Positions 1-5,006 of a DNA stretch of 5,006 bases are shown piece after piece. The notes beneath the pieces are model-generated. The model was not told the DNA's origin. It made no database searches and saw nothing but the letters and a program-made list of their open reading frames with translations. The stretch is from assembly GCA_027064265.1 (NCBI GenBank), contig JAMOQA010000293.1:1-5006 (forward strand), written 5' to 3'. The translations under genes were made by a program, and so were the position numbers. The DNA is from Acidobacteriota bacterium. GTDB lineage: Bacteria > Acidobacteriota > Polarisedimenticolia > J045. Positions within the stretch are counted from its first letter, which is position 1, and every line of letters begins with the position of its first letter.

Positions 1-615
1 CGCTTCCATGGTGCAACGGCCACCACCACGCCCCCGCCCCCGGAGAACCCCGCCACCTCGCCCCTGGACACCGGGGCGATCCCGGTGCGGCCCCGGGGGG
101 CGCCCCTTCGGGAGACCGGCCGGAAGCTCGCCCTCGCCATGGAGCGGGACGAGGTGCTGGACGCTCTCCTGGGCGCCCTGGCGGAACGGTTCCCGCGGGC
201 CGCCGTCTTCCTCGTCCGGGACCGGGTCGCCCGGATCTGGGGAGAACGATCCCTTCCCCTCCCGGAGGGGGCGTCCCGGGACCTGCCGATCGAGCCGGAC
301 GGCGTGCTCGCGCCGCTCCTGCCGGGAAGCCGTCCCGCCTGGGGACCGGTGGCCCCGACCCCGGCCAACCGGCGCCTCTACGACCGGCTCGGTGGGCTGG
401 TCCCCCCGCTCGCCTGGGTCGGCCCGGTCCACCTGCGCGGCCGGGTCGTCCTCGGCCTGTACGGCGACGTGCCCGAGGCCACCGCGGTCTCGCCGGACCT
501 GGCGGCCCTCGAGGTCCTCTGCCGGGTCGCTTCCTGGGCCCTCGAGACGATCCTTCTCAGGAGGAAGATCCTCAAGCTGACCGGAGAACCCGCGGATGAG
601 CGCCGATCCCCGTGA
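1..615 (+). CDS. C-terminal part of a protein with a Pro/Thr-rich linker and a probable GAF-like domain (5' end outside window)
   Basis: The reading frame is open from base 1 to the TGA at 613-615, giving 204 residues. The gene almost certainly starts upstream; the first internal start (GTG at 85) would cut into the linker. Residues 5-35 are a low-complexity Thr/Pro-rich linker. From about residue 37 a compact domain begins with a helix (LRETGRKLALAMERDEVLDA), then a hydrophobic strand (AAVFLVRD), a long variable middle, a strand pair around residues 139-155 (WVGPVHLRGRVVLGLYGD), and a final helix (residues 165-193). The order helix, strand, loop, strands, helix resembles GAF-type sensory domains that follow a linker in multidomain proteins of deltaproteobacteria-like lineages. 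No catalytic motif is visible, and ligand and function are unknown. The 3' end overlaps the AMMECR1 gene by 20 nt, so the two are probably co-transcribed. The coding call is firm; the domain assignment is inference from pattern only. Confidence 0.7.
   Translation, partial: RFHGATATTTPPPPENPATSPLDTGAIPVRPRGAPLRETGRKLALAMERDEVLDALLGALAERFPRAAVFLVRDRVARIWGERSLPLPEGASRDLPIEPDGVLAPLLPGSRPAWGPVAPTPANRRLYDRLGGLVPPLAWVGPVHLRGRVVLGLYGDVPEATAVSPDLAALEVLCRVASWALETILLRRKILKLTGEPADERRSP
583..586 (+). promoter_or_regulatory. Ribosome binding site for the AMMECR1 gene
   Basis: GGAG lies 9 nt before the ATG at 596, inside the last codons of the upstream gene. It supports the overlapping ATG as the true start and suggests coupled translation. 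Confidence 0.55.
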
Positions 616-1210
616 CATCGCCCGCGCCCTCGGACCCGCCGGGGCTCGCGCCCTCACCATCCTCGCGCGGCGCGCCGCCGAGGCGGCGGTCGCCGGAGAG
701 CGCCTGCCGCCGGGACTGGTGGCCGCCGCACCCGGCATCCCGGTCTACGGGGCGTTCGTCACCCTGACCGACCGGGGGCACCTGCGAGGCTGTATCGGGA
801 CCCTCGGCCGGACGATGCCCGCCGCGGAAGCGGTCGCCCACGCGGGCGCCCGGGCGGCGACGGCCGATCCCCGCTTCCCCCCGGTTACACCGGCCGAGCT
901 GCCCCACCTCGACCTGGAGGTCTCGCTCCTGACGCCCCTCGCCGAGGTCGACCCGGCCACCCTGCCCGGTTCGATCGTGGTCGGCCGGGACGGGCTGGTC
1001 GTCGAGGAAGGTCCGTTCCGCGGACTGCTCCTGCCCCAGGTGGCGCCGGAGCACGGCCTGGACGCGGAAGCGTTCCTCGACGCCACCTGCCGCAAGGCCG
1101 GCCTTCCCCCGGGCTGCTGGCGGCGCGGCGCCCGGGTCCTCCGCTTCTCCGCCCTGGTGATCCCCGAGGACGACCCGGAAGGAGCGGTGGAGCGGGTCCT
1201 CGCCGGGTAG
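596..1210 (+). CDS. amrA: AMMECR1 domain protein (AmmeMemoRadiSam system protein A)
   Basis: This 204-residue protein matches the AMMECR1 family along its full length. The family signature LRGCIG is at residues 63-68, inside the conserved strand segment GAFVTLTDRGHLRGCIGTL. It is followed by DPRFPPVTPAELPHLDLEVS (91-110), a hallmark of the family, then GLLLPQVAPEHG (143-154) and the C-terminal helix with C165, K167 and the GLPPGCW segment (169-175). Length is typical of bacterial members. In many prokaryotes this protein is encoded with a Memo-like protein and a radical SAM enzyme; neither is visible here, and the family's biochemical activity is not established. The Cys in LRGCIG is nearly invariant and is often discussed as a functional residue. 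The ATG start overlaps the preceding gene by 20 nt and has a GGAG 9 nt upstream. It ends at TAG 1208-1210, just before a strong hairpin. The family call is secure; the role is unknown. Confidence 0.93.
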   Translation: MSADPRDIARALGPAGARALTILARRAAEAAVAGERLPPGLVAAAPGIPVYGAFVTLTDRGHLRGCIGTLGRTMPAAEAVAHAGARAATADPRFPPVTPAELPHLDLEVSLLTPLAEVDPATLPGSIVVGRDGLVVEEGPFRGLLLPQVAPEHGLDAEAFLDATCRKAGLPPGCWRRGARVLRFSALVIPEDDPEGAVERVLAG

Positions 1211-1228
1211 ACCCCGGTCCGAGACGAA

Positions 1229-1257
1229 CGCGGGGGCCGCGTCTCCCGGCCCCCGCG
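1229..1257. terminator. Perfect 11-bp GC hairpin between convergent genes; candidate bidirectional terminator
   Basis: CGCGGGGGCCG (1229-1239) and CGGCCCCCGCG (1247-1257) are exact reverse complements separated by a 7-nt loop. The hairpin sits in the 74-nt gap between the stop of the AMMECR1 gene (1210) and the stop of the LysM gene on the other strand (1285). There is no uridine tract on the + side. On the - side it is followed by TTCGTCTCGG, which has only a few T residues. It could therefore be a weak intrinsic terminator, a Rho-independent type adapted to high GC, or an RNA 3'-end stabiliser. The position is exactly where a shared terminator is expected. Confidence 0.6.
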
Positions 1258-1284
1258 GCATCGATCCAGCCGACGACCCCGCCG

Positions 1285-2472
1285 CTACAGCACCTCGGCC
1301 CGGTCGCCGATCGTCACCTCGCTCCTCGACTCGAGGATCTTGACCGTCGCTCCCCCGGCCGTCACCTGGAGAACGACCCCCTGGGCGAGAACCCGCCGCG
1401 CGCCCCCGTTCTCGCCGGGGCGCCAGAAGAGGATCCGGTCGCCAGCCGTGATCCCCGCCCGGGACCCGAGGTCGATCCCGACCACGTCCCCTTCTCCGGC
1501 GATCTCGTCCCCCGGCTCGTGGCAGACGACGACCGTGCCGTTCAGACGCCCCGGGTAGGGACTGGCGAGCTTCGCGAGGGGGATCCGCTCGACCATCGGC
1601 ACCGGCTTCTCCCGCCACGGGACCAGGTAATCGCCGACGAGGATCGCGTCGCACGAGTCCAGGATCTCCGCCGTCGCGGACGACGCCTGGACCGTCAGTA
1701 CCCGGAGACGGCCGAGCCGCTGCACGAAGACGGCAGCCCACTTCCGCTGGACCGGGTGTCGCAGCACCTCGCCGGGACGCAGGATCGCGTACTCGCTCCC
1801 GGGCTCGATTCCCATGTCCCGTCCGGCGGAGAGGTACACGATGTCGCCGGTCGCCAGCATCTCCTTCGCCGGTTCCTCCCGGCCCGCGATGCGAAGGGGC
1901 GACGGATCGAAGCGCTCGAAGAGCTGGGGCACGCAGATCATCTCCTGGCGCTCCGCCGCCGGGATCAGCACGGGGCCGGCCGGGACCGCCGGCGCTTTCC
2001 CGGCGGTCTCCCCTTCCGGCTCGGCGGGGGGCGGCGGGGGGGGAGGCGGCGGGGCGGTAGCCGGTTCCGGCTCCGGGTACTCGGTGGTCGCCCGCTCCGG
2101 CACCTCGCCGGGCTTCGGCGGGATCACCAGGGGATCCCCCGGGTAGATCCAGTGGGAATACGTGACCCAGCGGTTCGCGTCCCAGATGGTGGGCCAGAGC
2201 CACGGGTCCCCGTAGTACCGGGCGGCCAGGTTCCACAGGCAGTCGCCGGGAACCACCACGTGCACCCGGGCATCCTCCGGCGGGGTCGGCGGGTCGTACG
2301 GGGTCCAGTGACCGTCCACCAGGTGCAGTTTCGCGGGCGGGGGAACGTACCCCTTGACCCGTCCATCCTCGAGGGGGGTCCCCTCCTGGGCGAGGGCGGC
2401 CGGCGCCGCGAGGGCGAGGGCCAGGGCCACGGGAACGAAGCGGGCGGCGATCCGCCGGGGGACGATCGTCAT
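1285..2472 (-). CDS. Secreted LysM-domain protein with a proline linker and two related C-terminal modules
   Basis: The protein has 395 residues. An N-terminal signal peptide is clear: MTIVPRR, a hydrophobic Ala/Leu core (residues 12-25), and a likely cleavage site after ALA at 26-28. A LysM domain spans about 70-117: HVVVPGDCLWNLAARYYGDP, then WLWPTIWDAN and WIYPGDPLVIP, the form found in many proteobacterial LysM proteins. LysM domains bind N-acetylglucosamine-containing glycans, usually peptidoglycan, so a periplasmic or wall-associated site is expected. Residues 135-165 form a Pro/Glu/Ala linker with nine prolines in a row. The remaining ~200 residues hold two similar beta-rich modules (about 209-284 and 328-395), each opening with GD(I/V)V, then a G(I)xxGxxxxxxRPGE turn, and ending in a GD strand. 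They resemble the C-terminal module of FlgT-type proteins, but that is inference. The start at ATG 2472 is preferred over GTG 2520 because GGAGG lies 5 nt upstream and the signal peptide follows directly. No enzymatic motif is seen. Confidence 0.88.
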   Translation of the reverse strand: MTIVPRRIAARFVPVALALALAAPAALAQEGTPLEDGRVKGYVPPPAKLHLVDGHWTPYDPPTPPEDARVHVVVPGDCLWNLAARYYGDPWLWPTIWDANRWVTYSHWIYPGDPLVIPPKPGEVPERATTEYPEPEPATAPPPPPPPPPAEPEGETAGKAPAVPAGPVLIPAAERQEMICVPQLFERFDPSPLRIAGREEPAKEMLATGDIVYLSAGRDMGIEPGSEYAILRPGEVLRHPVQRKWAAVFVQRLGRLRVLTVQASSATAEILDSCDAILVGDYLVPWREKPVPMVERIPLAKLASPYPGRLNGTVVVCHEPGDEIAGEGDVVGIDLGSRAGITAGDRILFWRPGENGGARRVLAQGVVLQVTAGGATVKILESRSEVTIGDRAEVL

Positions 2473-2477
2473 CGATG

Positions 2478-2482
2478 CCTCC
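2478..2482 (-). promoter_or_regulatory. Ribosome binding site fixing the start of the LysM gene
   Basis: On the - strand GGAGG lies 5 nt before the ATG at 2472. The frame stays open to a GTG at 2520, but the extra 16 residues (MGIRPRGGARPGVEAS) would put an Arg/Gly-rich stretch before the signal peptide, so the ATG at 2472 is the better start. Confidence 0.7.
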
Positions 2483-2552
2483 ACACCGGGCCGGGCCCCG
2501 CCGCGGGGACGGATCCCCACCGGGGCCCCGGGTACCCACGGGCTCTCGGGGG

Positions 2553-2582
2553 AATGTATATCCCCCCGCCCCCCCCGGGCAA
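2553..2582 (-). promoter_or_regulatory. Candidate sigma-70-like promoter for the LysM gene
   Basis: On the - strand TTGCCC (2582-2577; 4 of 6 match to TTGACA) is followed after 16 nt by TATACA (2560-2555; 4 of 6 match to TATAAT). The patch ATATACATT (2561-2553) is the only clearly AT-rich stretch in the gap. The spacer is an almost unbroken run of 14 G around one C. The predicted start of transcription would give a leader of about 75 nt. The match is weak and is supported mainly by position. Confidence 0.35.
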
Positions 2583-2607
2583 CGGGCTTTCCGCGGTCGT
2601 TCGCAGG

Positions 2608-3177
2608 TTACCGGTCCGCTGCGGGACGCATCGCGAGGAGCCCCGTGTCGCCGTAGCGCCTCCTCCAGGCCTCCGCGAGGCCGGGCGGAAGCGCGGGCGG
2701 GCGGGCGGCCCGGTGTTCCACGATCACGAGACTCCCCGGGCCCACCAGCGCGGACGACGCCAGGTCGGCGAGCCAGCGGGCAAGGCGCCGTTCCTCCGCC
2801 CAGGGGGGATCGAGGAAGACGACTCCCGCCGGACCGACCTCGGCCGGGCCCGGCCCCGCGAGCCATGCCCCCACGTCCGCCCGGACGAGCCGGATCTCGC
2901 TTCCCGGTTCGAGTCCGAGAAGCTCGAGGTTCCTCCGGATCGTCGCGAGCGCCTCCCGGGCCCGCTCGACCAGGATCACCGGCCGCGCGCCCCGGGAGAG
3001 CGCCTCGAGACCGACCGCGCCGGTCCCCGCGCAGAGATCGACGAACGTGCGGTCCGGGATCTCCCCCCCGAGAATGGAAAAGAGCGCCTCGCGCACCGGG
3101 TCCGCGGTGGGCCGCACGCCCCTTCGCGGGACCGGCGCGAGTCGCCGGCCCCCGTACCGGCCGGCGACGATCCTCAC
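2608..3177 (-). CDS. rsmD: 16S rRNA (guanine(966)-N(2))-methyltransferase RsmD
   Basis: This 189-residue protein matches RsmD over its length. The N-terminal segment MRIVAGRYGGRRL and the RPTADPVREALFSIL block (22-36) are family hallmarks. The S-adenosylmethionine-binding motif I is DLCAGTGAVGLEALSRGA (47-64), with an acidic residue at E71 ending the second strand. The catalytic motif is FLDPPW (121-126), where most members have DPPY. The C-terminus has VEHR (153-156) and RRYGDTGLLAM (173-183). RsmD methylates G966 (E. coli numbering) of 16S rRNA in the small subunit. The start is GTG at 3177, whose last bases overlap the exbD stop (GTGA), implying translational coupling; a GGGAG-type site lies about 10 nt upstream. 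The usual partner coaD is not next to it; a LysM gene follows instead. The length is slightly shorter than the roughly 198-residue E. coli protein. Start choice is well supported by the conserved N-terminus. Confidence 0.93.
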   Translation of the reverse strand: MRIVAGRYGGRRLAPVPRRGVRPTADPVREALFSILGGEIPDRTFVDLCAGTGAVGLEALSRGARPVILVERAREALATIRRNLELLGLEPGSEIRLVRADVGAWLAGPGPAEVGPAGVVFLDPPWAEERRLARWLADLASSALVGPGSLVIVEHRAARPPALPPGLAEAWRRRYGDTGLLAMRPAADR

Positions 3178-3626
3178 CGCCGCCCGCTCCCCTTCTCCCC
3201 GCCCCCGGCTCCCCCGGGAGCGCCCCCGCCCTTCCGGGTGGCGAGGGTCACGCCCCGGGCGTCCAGGGAACGGGCGAGGTCCAGGACCCGCACGATCGTC
3301 TCGTACTGGGCCTGCCGGTCCCCCCGGATCAGCACCGTGCGGGGATCGGCCTTCTCGAGGGCCGCCCGCAGCGGCCCGGCCAGGGCGTCCACCGAGGGAT
3401 AGACCGTCCCCCCGAGGGCGACCCGCCCGTCCGCCCCGATCGTCACCTCGACCGGGCCGGTGGGCTGGGCGACGGCGGTGCCCGACGAGGGCAGCTTCAC
3501 CGGCAGCCCCGTCCCCTCGCGAAACGTCGTGGAAACCGTGAAGAAGATGATCAGCAGGAAGACCACGTCGACCAGGGGAGACAGGTCGATGGTCGGCCGC
3601 CTCCGCTGCCGGGGCATGAACTGCAT
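3174..3626 (-). CDS. exbD: ExbD/TolR family biopolymer transport protein
   Basis: The protein has 150 residues. After a short basic cytoplasmic N-terminus (MQFMPRQRRRPTI) comes a single membrane segment, DLSPLVDVVFLLIIFFTVST (14-33). It contains the conserved Asp at residue 20, equivalent to the proton-carrying Asp of E. coli ExbD. The periplasmic domain includes LPVKLPSS (41-48), a beta-alpha region, and the conserved LIRGDRQAQYETIVRVLDLA (99-118). With ExbB it forms an inner-membrane complex that uses the proton motive force to energise TonB- or TolA-like partners. A Gly-rich, charged tail (133-150) extends past the conserved domain. The ATG at 3626 follows the exbB stop by one base; an internal ATG at 3617 (residue 4) is an alternative start. 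The stop overlaps the rsmD start by 4 nt. Whether it is ExbD proper or a TolR-type member cannot be told without a partner gene. Confidence 0.93.
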   Translation of the reverse strand: MQFMPRQRRRPTIDLSPLVDVVFLLIIFFTVSTTFREGTGLPVKLPSSGTAVAQPTGPVEVTIGADGRVALGGTVYPSVDALAGPLRAALEKADPRTVLIRGDRQAQYETIVRVLDLARSLDARGVTLATRKGGGAPGGAGGGEKGSGRR

Positions 3627-3627
3627 C

Positions 3628-4284
3628 TCAGGCCCCCCGGCCCGGCTCGGCCACGGCCGGCTCCCGTGCCACGTCCGGTTCGCCGGCGTGCCGCAGGATC
3701 GCGTGGCAGGCCTCCTCGATCTCGAGCACCAGCCGTTCGGCCCGGGACACCAGGATGTTGTGGACGATCAGGGAGGGGATCGCCACGCCCAGCCCGAACG
3801 CCGTCGTCAGCAGCGCCTCGGCGATCCCGGCGGACAGGGCCTCTCCCTGCCCGGGCCCGGTGAGGGAGATCGTCTGGAAGACCTTGATCATCCCGGTCAC
3901 GGTCCCCAGGAGACCGAGCAGCGGGCTCACGGACGCCACGGTCCCGACCACGCCGAGGAACCGCATCAGGCGGGGCGCCTCCCGGCGCCCGGCGTCCTCG
4001 AGCGCCTCCCGCACTGCCTCCGGTCCCTGGTCCCACCACTCGAGACCCTCCATTACCACGCGGGCGAACGGTCCACCATCGTGCCGGCAGACCTCGATCG
4101 CCTCCCGCACGCGCCCGTCGGCGACGAGACGCAGCACCTGGGAGACCGTGCCCCGGGGGACGACGCGGGCCCGGGTGAGGGCCCACGCCCGCTCCAGGGC
4201 GACCGCGGCGGCGACGATCGACAGCAGCAGGATGGGCCACATGATCGGCCCGCCCTGCCGGAAGAGCGACAGCATCGTGCTCAC
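3628..4284 (-). CDS. exbB: ExbB/TolQ/MotA family proton channel protein
   Basis: The protein has 218 residues with three membrane segments: about 14-32 (after LFRQGGPIMWPILLLS), 109-134, and 153-178. The second and third carry the family signatures GTVASVSPLLGLLGTVTGMI (114-133) and GIAEALLTTAFGLGVAIPSL (153-172), where the Thr residues of TM2 and TM3 line the proton path in known structures. A cytoplasmic domain lies between the first two segments (33-108). It partners the adjacent ExbD to form a proton-driven motor in the inner membrane. Start: GTG at 4284 overlaps the helicase stop by 4 nt (GTGA) and has GGGAG 9 nt upstream. ATG at 4275, three codons in, gives the more classic N-terminus MLSLFRQGG and has AAGGA 10 nt upstream, so both starts are possible. 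Its stop is one base before the exbD ATG. The C-terminus (201-218) is a Glu/Pro-rich tail. No TonB or TolA gene is visible nearby. Confidence 0.93.
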   Translation of the reverse strand: MSTMLSLFRQGGPIMWPILLLSIVAAAVALERAWALTRARVVPRGTVSQVLRLVADGRVREAIEVCRHDGGPFARVVMEGLEWWDQGPEAVREALEDAGRREAPRLMRFLGVVGTVASVSPLLGLLGTVTGMIKVFQTISLTGPGQGEALSAGIAEALLTTAFGLGVAIPSLIVHNILVSRAERLVLEIEEACHAILRHAGEPDVAREPAVAEPGRGA

Positions 4285-5006
4285 TTCCTTCTTCTCCCGC
4301 GGGAGCGGCCCCCGCCGCTCTCCTTTCGGCCACCTCGCCCCCCGCCGCGGCGGCCTCCGCCGTGCCGGCTCCGTCCGTCCCGCCGGCCCCCCGCCGGGCT
4401 GCCGAGCCTGGCGGGCTCGATTCCGGGGATCTCGCCCCGGGGGATCGGCTCGCCCAGACGGCGCTCGATCTCGGCGACCTTTCGCCCGTCGGCCGGCGTC
4501 GCCAGGGAGAGGGCGAGCCCGCTCCGCTCGGCCCGCCCGGTACGGCCCACCCGGTGGATGTAGTCGTCCGGCGACTGCGGCAGGTCGTAGTTGACGACCA
4601 GGTCGATGTCGGTGACGTCGATCCCCCGCCCCGCCACGTCGGTGGCGACCATCATCCGGTACTCCCCGGCCCGGAAGGCCGCCATCGCCCGCTCCCGGTT
4701 CGCCTGGCTGAGGAGGGACGAGAGGCTGACGACCTCGTGGCCGTCCCTCCGGAGAAGCGATGCGATCTCGGAAGTCGCTTCCCGGGTGGCGGTGAAGACG
4801 AGGATCTTCTTGCCCCGATGCTCCCGCAGGAGCTTCCGGAGCGCCCGCTCCTTGTCCCGGGAAGCGACGACGAACAGGCGGTGCTCGATTCCCTCCGCCG
4901 CGGCCCGCTCCGGGGCGACGCGGACGGTGACCGGCTCGTAGAGGAACCGGCCCGCCAGTTCCTGGATCGGCGGCGGCATCGTGGCCGAGAAGAGCATTGT
5001 CTGCCG
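4281..5006 (-). CDS. DEAD-box ATP-dependent RNA helicase, C-terminal half (5' end outside window)
   Basis: The frame is open through the right window edge and ends at TGA 4283-4281; 241 residues are visible. Motif III is SAT (7-9, within RQTMLFSATMPPPI), so the Walker A and DEAD motifs of the first RecA-like domain lie beyond the window. The second RecA-like domain contains motif IV (KILVFTAT, 67-74), motif V (ATDVAGRGIDV, 121-131) and motif VI (HRVGRTGRAERSG, 151-163) with the arginine fingers. The order and the NYDLPQSPDDYIHRVGRTGR wording are typical of RhlE/DeaD-type bacterial helicases, which unwind RNA in ribosome assembly and mRNA turnover. Residues 207-241 are a basic Arg/Gly-rich tail ending in RSRGRRRK, typical of unstructured RNA-binding tails of RhlE-like proteins. 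The region that normally reads hGxxxQ has SLSSLLSQ (94-101) and lacks the Gly. The stop overlaps the exbB GTG start, so the helicase probably heads or belongs to the exbBD-rsmD transcript. The subfamily is not settled. Confidence 0.92.
   Translation of the reverse strand, partial: RQTMLFSATMPPPIQELAGRFLYEPVTVRVAPERAAAEGIEHRLFVVASRDKERALRKLLREHRGKKILVFTATREATSEIASLLRRDGHEVVSLSSLLSQANRERAMAAFRAGEYRMMVATDVAGRGIDVTDIDLVVNYDLPQSPDDYIHRVGRTGRAERSGLALSLATPADGRKVAEIERRLGEPIPRGEIPGIEPARLGSPAGGRRDGRSRHGGGRRGGGRGGRKESGGGRSRGRRRK

Larger units (their letters stand above)
2473..2607 (-). other. Intergenic leader between rsmD and the LysM gene
   Basis: This 135-nt non-coding gap is the only sizeable break in the - strand gene run. 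It is GC-rich with several small inverted repeats: GGGGA/TCCCC with a 4-nt loop (2505-2518), the perfect palindrome CCGGGGCCCCGG (2520-2531), and GGGGGA/TCCCCC with a 7-nt AT-rich loop (2548-2566). No T-tract terminator for rsmD is visible. The repeats would lie in the 5' leader if transcription starts at the promoter candidate around 2553-2582. Short GC palindromes are common by chance at this base composition. Confidence 0.45.

Noticed and set aside
8..580. 190-codon + frame overlapping the first gene
   Set aside because: It is Arg/Ser/Pro-rich and in a different frame from the GAF-like sequence, which shows alternating hydrophobic pattern and good coupling to the next gene.
1240..1257. Intrinsic terminator with a U-tract
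   Set aside because: No T-run follows the hairpin on the + strand and only scattered T on the - strand, so I call it a candidate and not a classic terminator.
2028..2056. G-rich run resembling a quadruplex or simple repeat
   Set aside because: It is the coding complement of the poly-proline linker of the LysM protein, which explains it fully.
572..2866. Long - strand open frame of 764 codons
   Set aside because: It crosses the AMMECR1, LysM and rsmD genes in another frame and reads as Arg/Gly/Pro-rich low-complexity sequence, a typical shadow in very GC-rich DNA. Conserved domains exist only in the competing frames.
1519..3402. Long + strand open frame of 627 codons opposite the LysM, rsmD and exbD genes
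   Set aside because: It is antisense to three well-supported genes, has no recognisable domain and has shadow-type composition.
2475..4563. Overlapping + strand open frames (2475-3863 and 3460-4563)
   Set aside because: They lie antisense to rsmD, exbD, exbB and the helicase, with Pro/Arg-rich sequence and no motifs.
1..5006. CRISPR array, insertion sequence, tRNA or rRNA
   Set aside because: I saw no regularly spaced direct repeats, transposase motifs, terminal inverted repeats or tRNA-like cloverleaf sequence; nearly all bases are taken by supported genes.

Overview
The window is very GC-rich, bacterial and densely coded. Its coding regions have the usual high-GC third-position bias, which produces many long antisense shadow ORFs. 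An ExbB/ExbD pair and a secreted LysM protein point to a diderm (Gram-negative-type) bacterium. No rRNA or other phylogenetic marker is present. An uncultivated Myxococcota/Deltaproteobacteria-like, Eisenbacteria-like or NC10-like lineage would fit, but that is a guess.

Layout. Left part, + strand: the C-terminal part of a protein that enters from outside the window, with a Pro/Thr-rich linker and a probable GAF-like domain (1-615). It overlaps by 20 nt an AMMECR1-family gene, AmmeMemoRadiSam system protein A (596-1210). A 74-nt convergent gap follows, containing a perfect 11-bp GC hairpin that could terminate both strands.

Right part, - strand, read from high to low coordinates: the C-terminal half of a DEAD-box RNA helicase that enters from outside (5006-4281), exbB (4284-3628), exbD (3626-3174) and rsmD (3177-2608). 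These four genes are joined by 4-nt GTGA overlaps or a 1-nt gap, so they look like one translationally coupled transcript. After 135 nt, which carry a weak promoter candidate and a GC-rich leader, comes a secreted LysM protein with two related C-terminal beta-rich modules (2472-1285).

How the genes relate: ExbB and ExbD form an inner-membrane proton-driven motor that normally works on TonB-type partners; no TonB- or TolA-like partner is visible here. The helicase and RsmD both act on RNA or ribosomes and flank the motor genes, which suggests shared expression more than a single pathway. The LysM protein is probably periplasmic and may bind peptidoglycan. No mobile element, CRISPR array, tRNA or rRNA is seen. 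I found no convincing undescribed system; the most interesting items are the two-module LysM protein and the GAF-like/AMMECR1 pairing.
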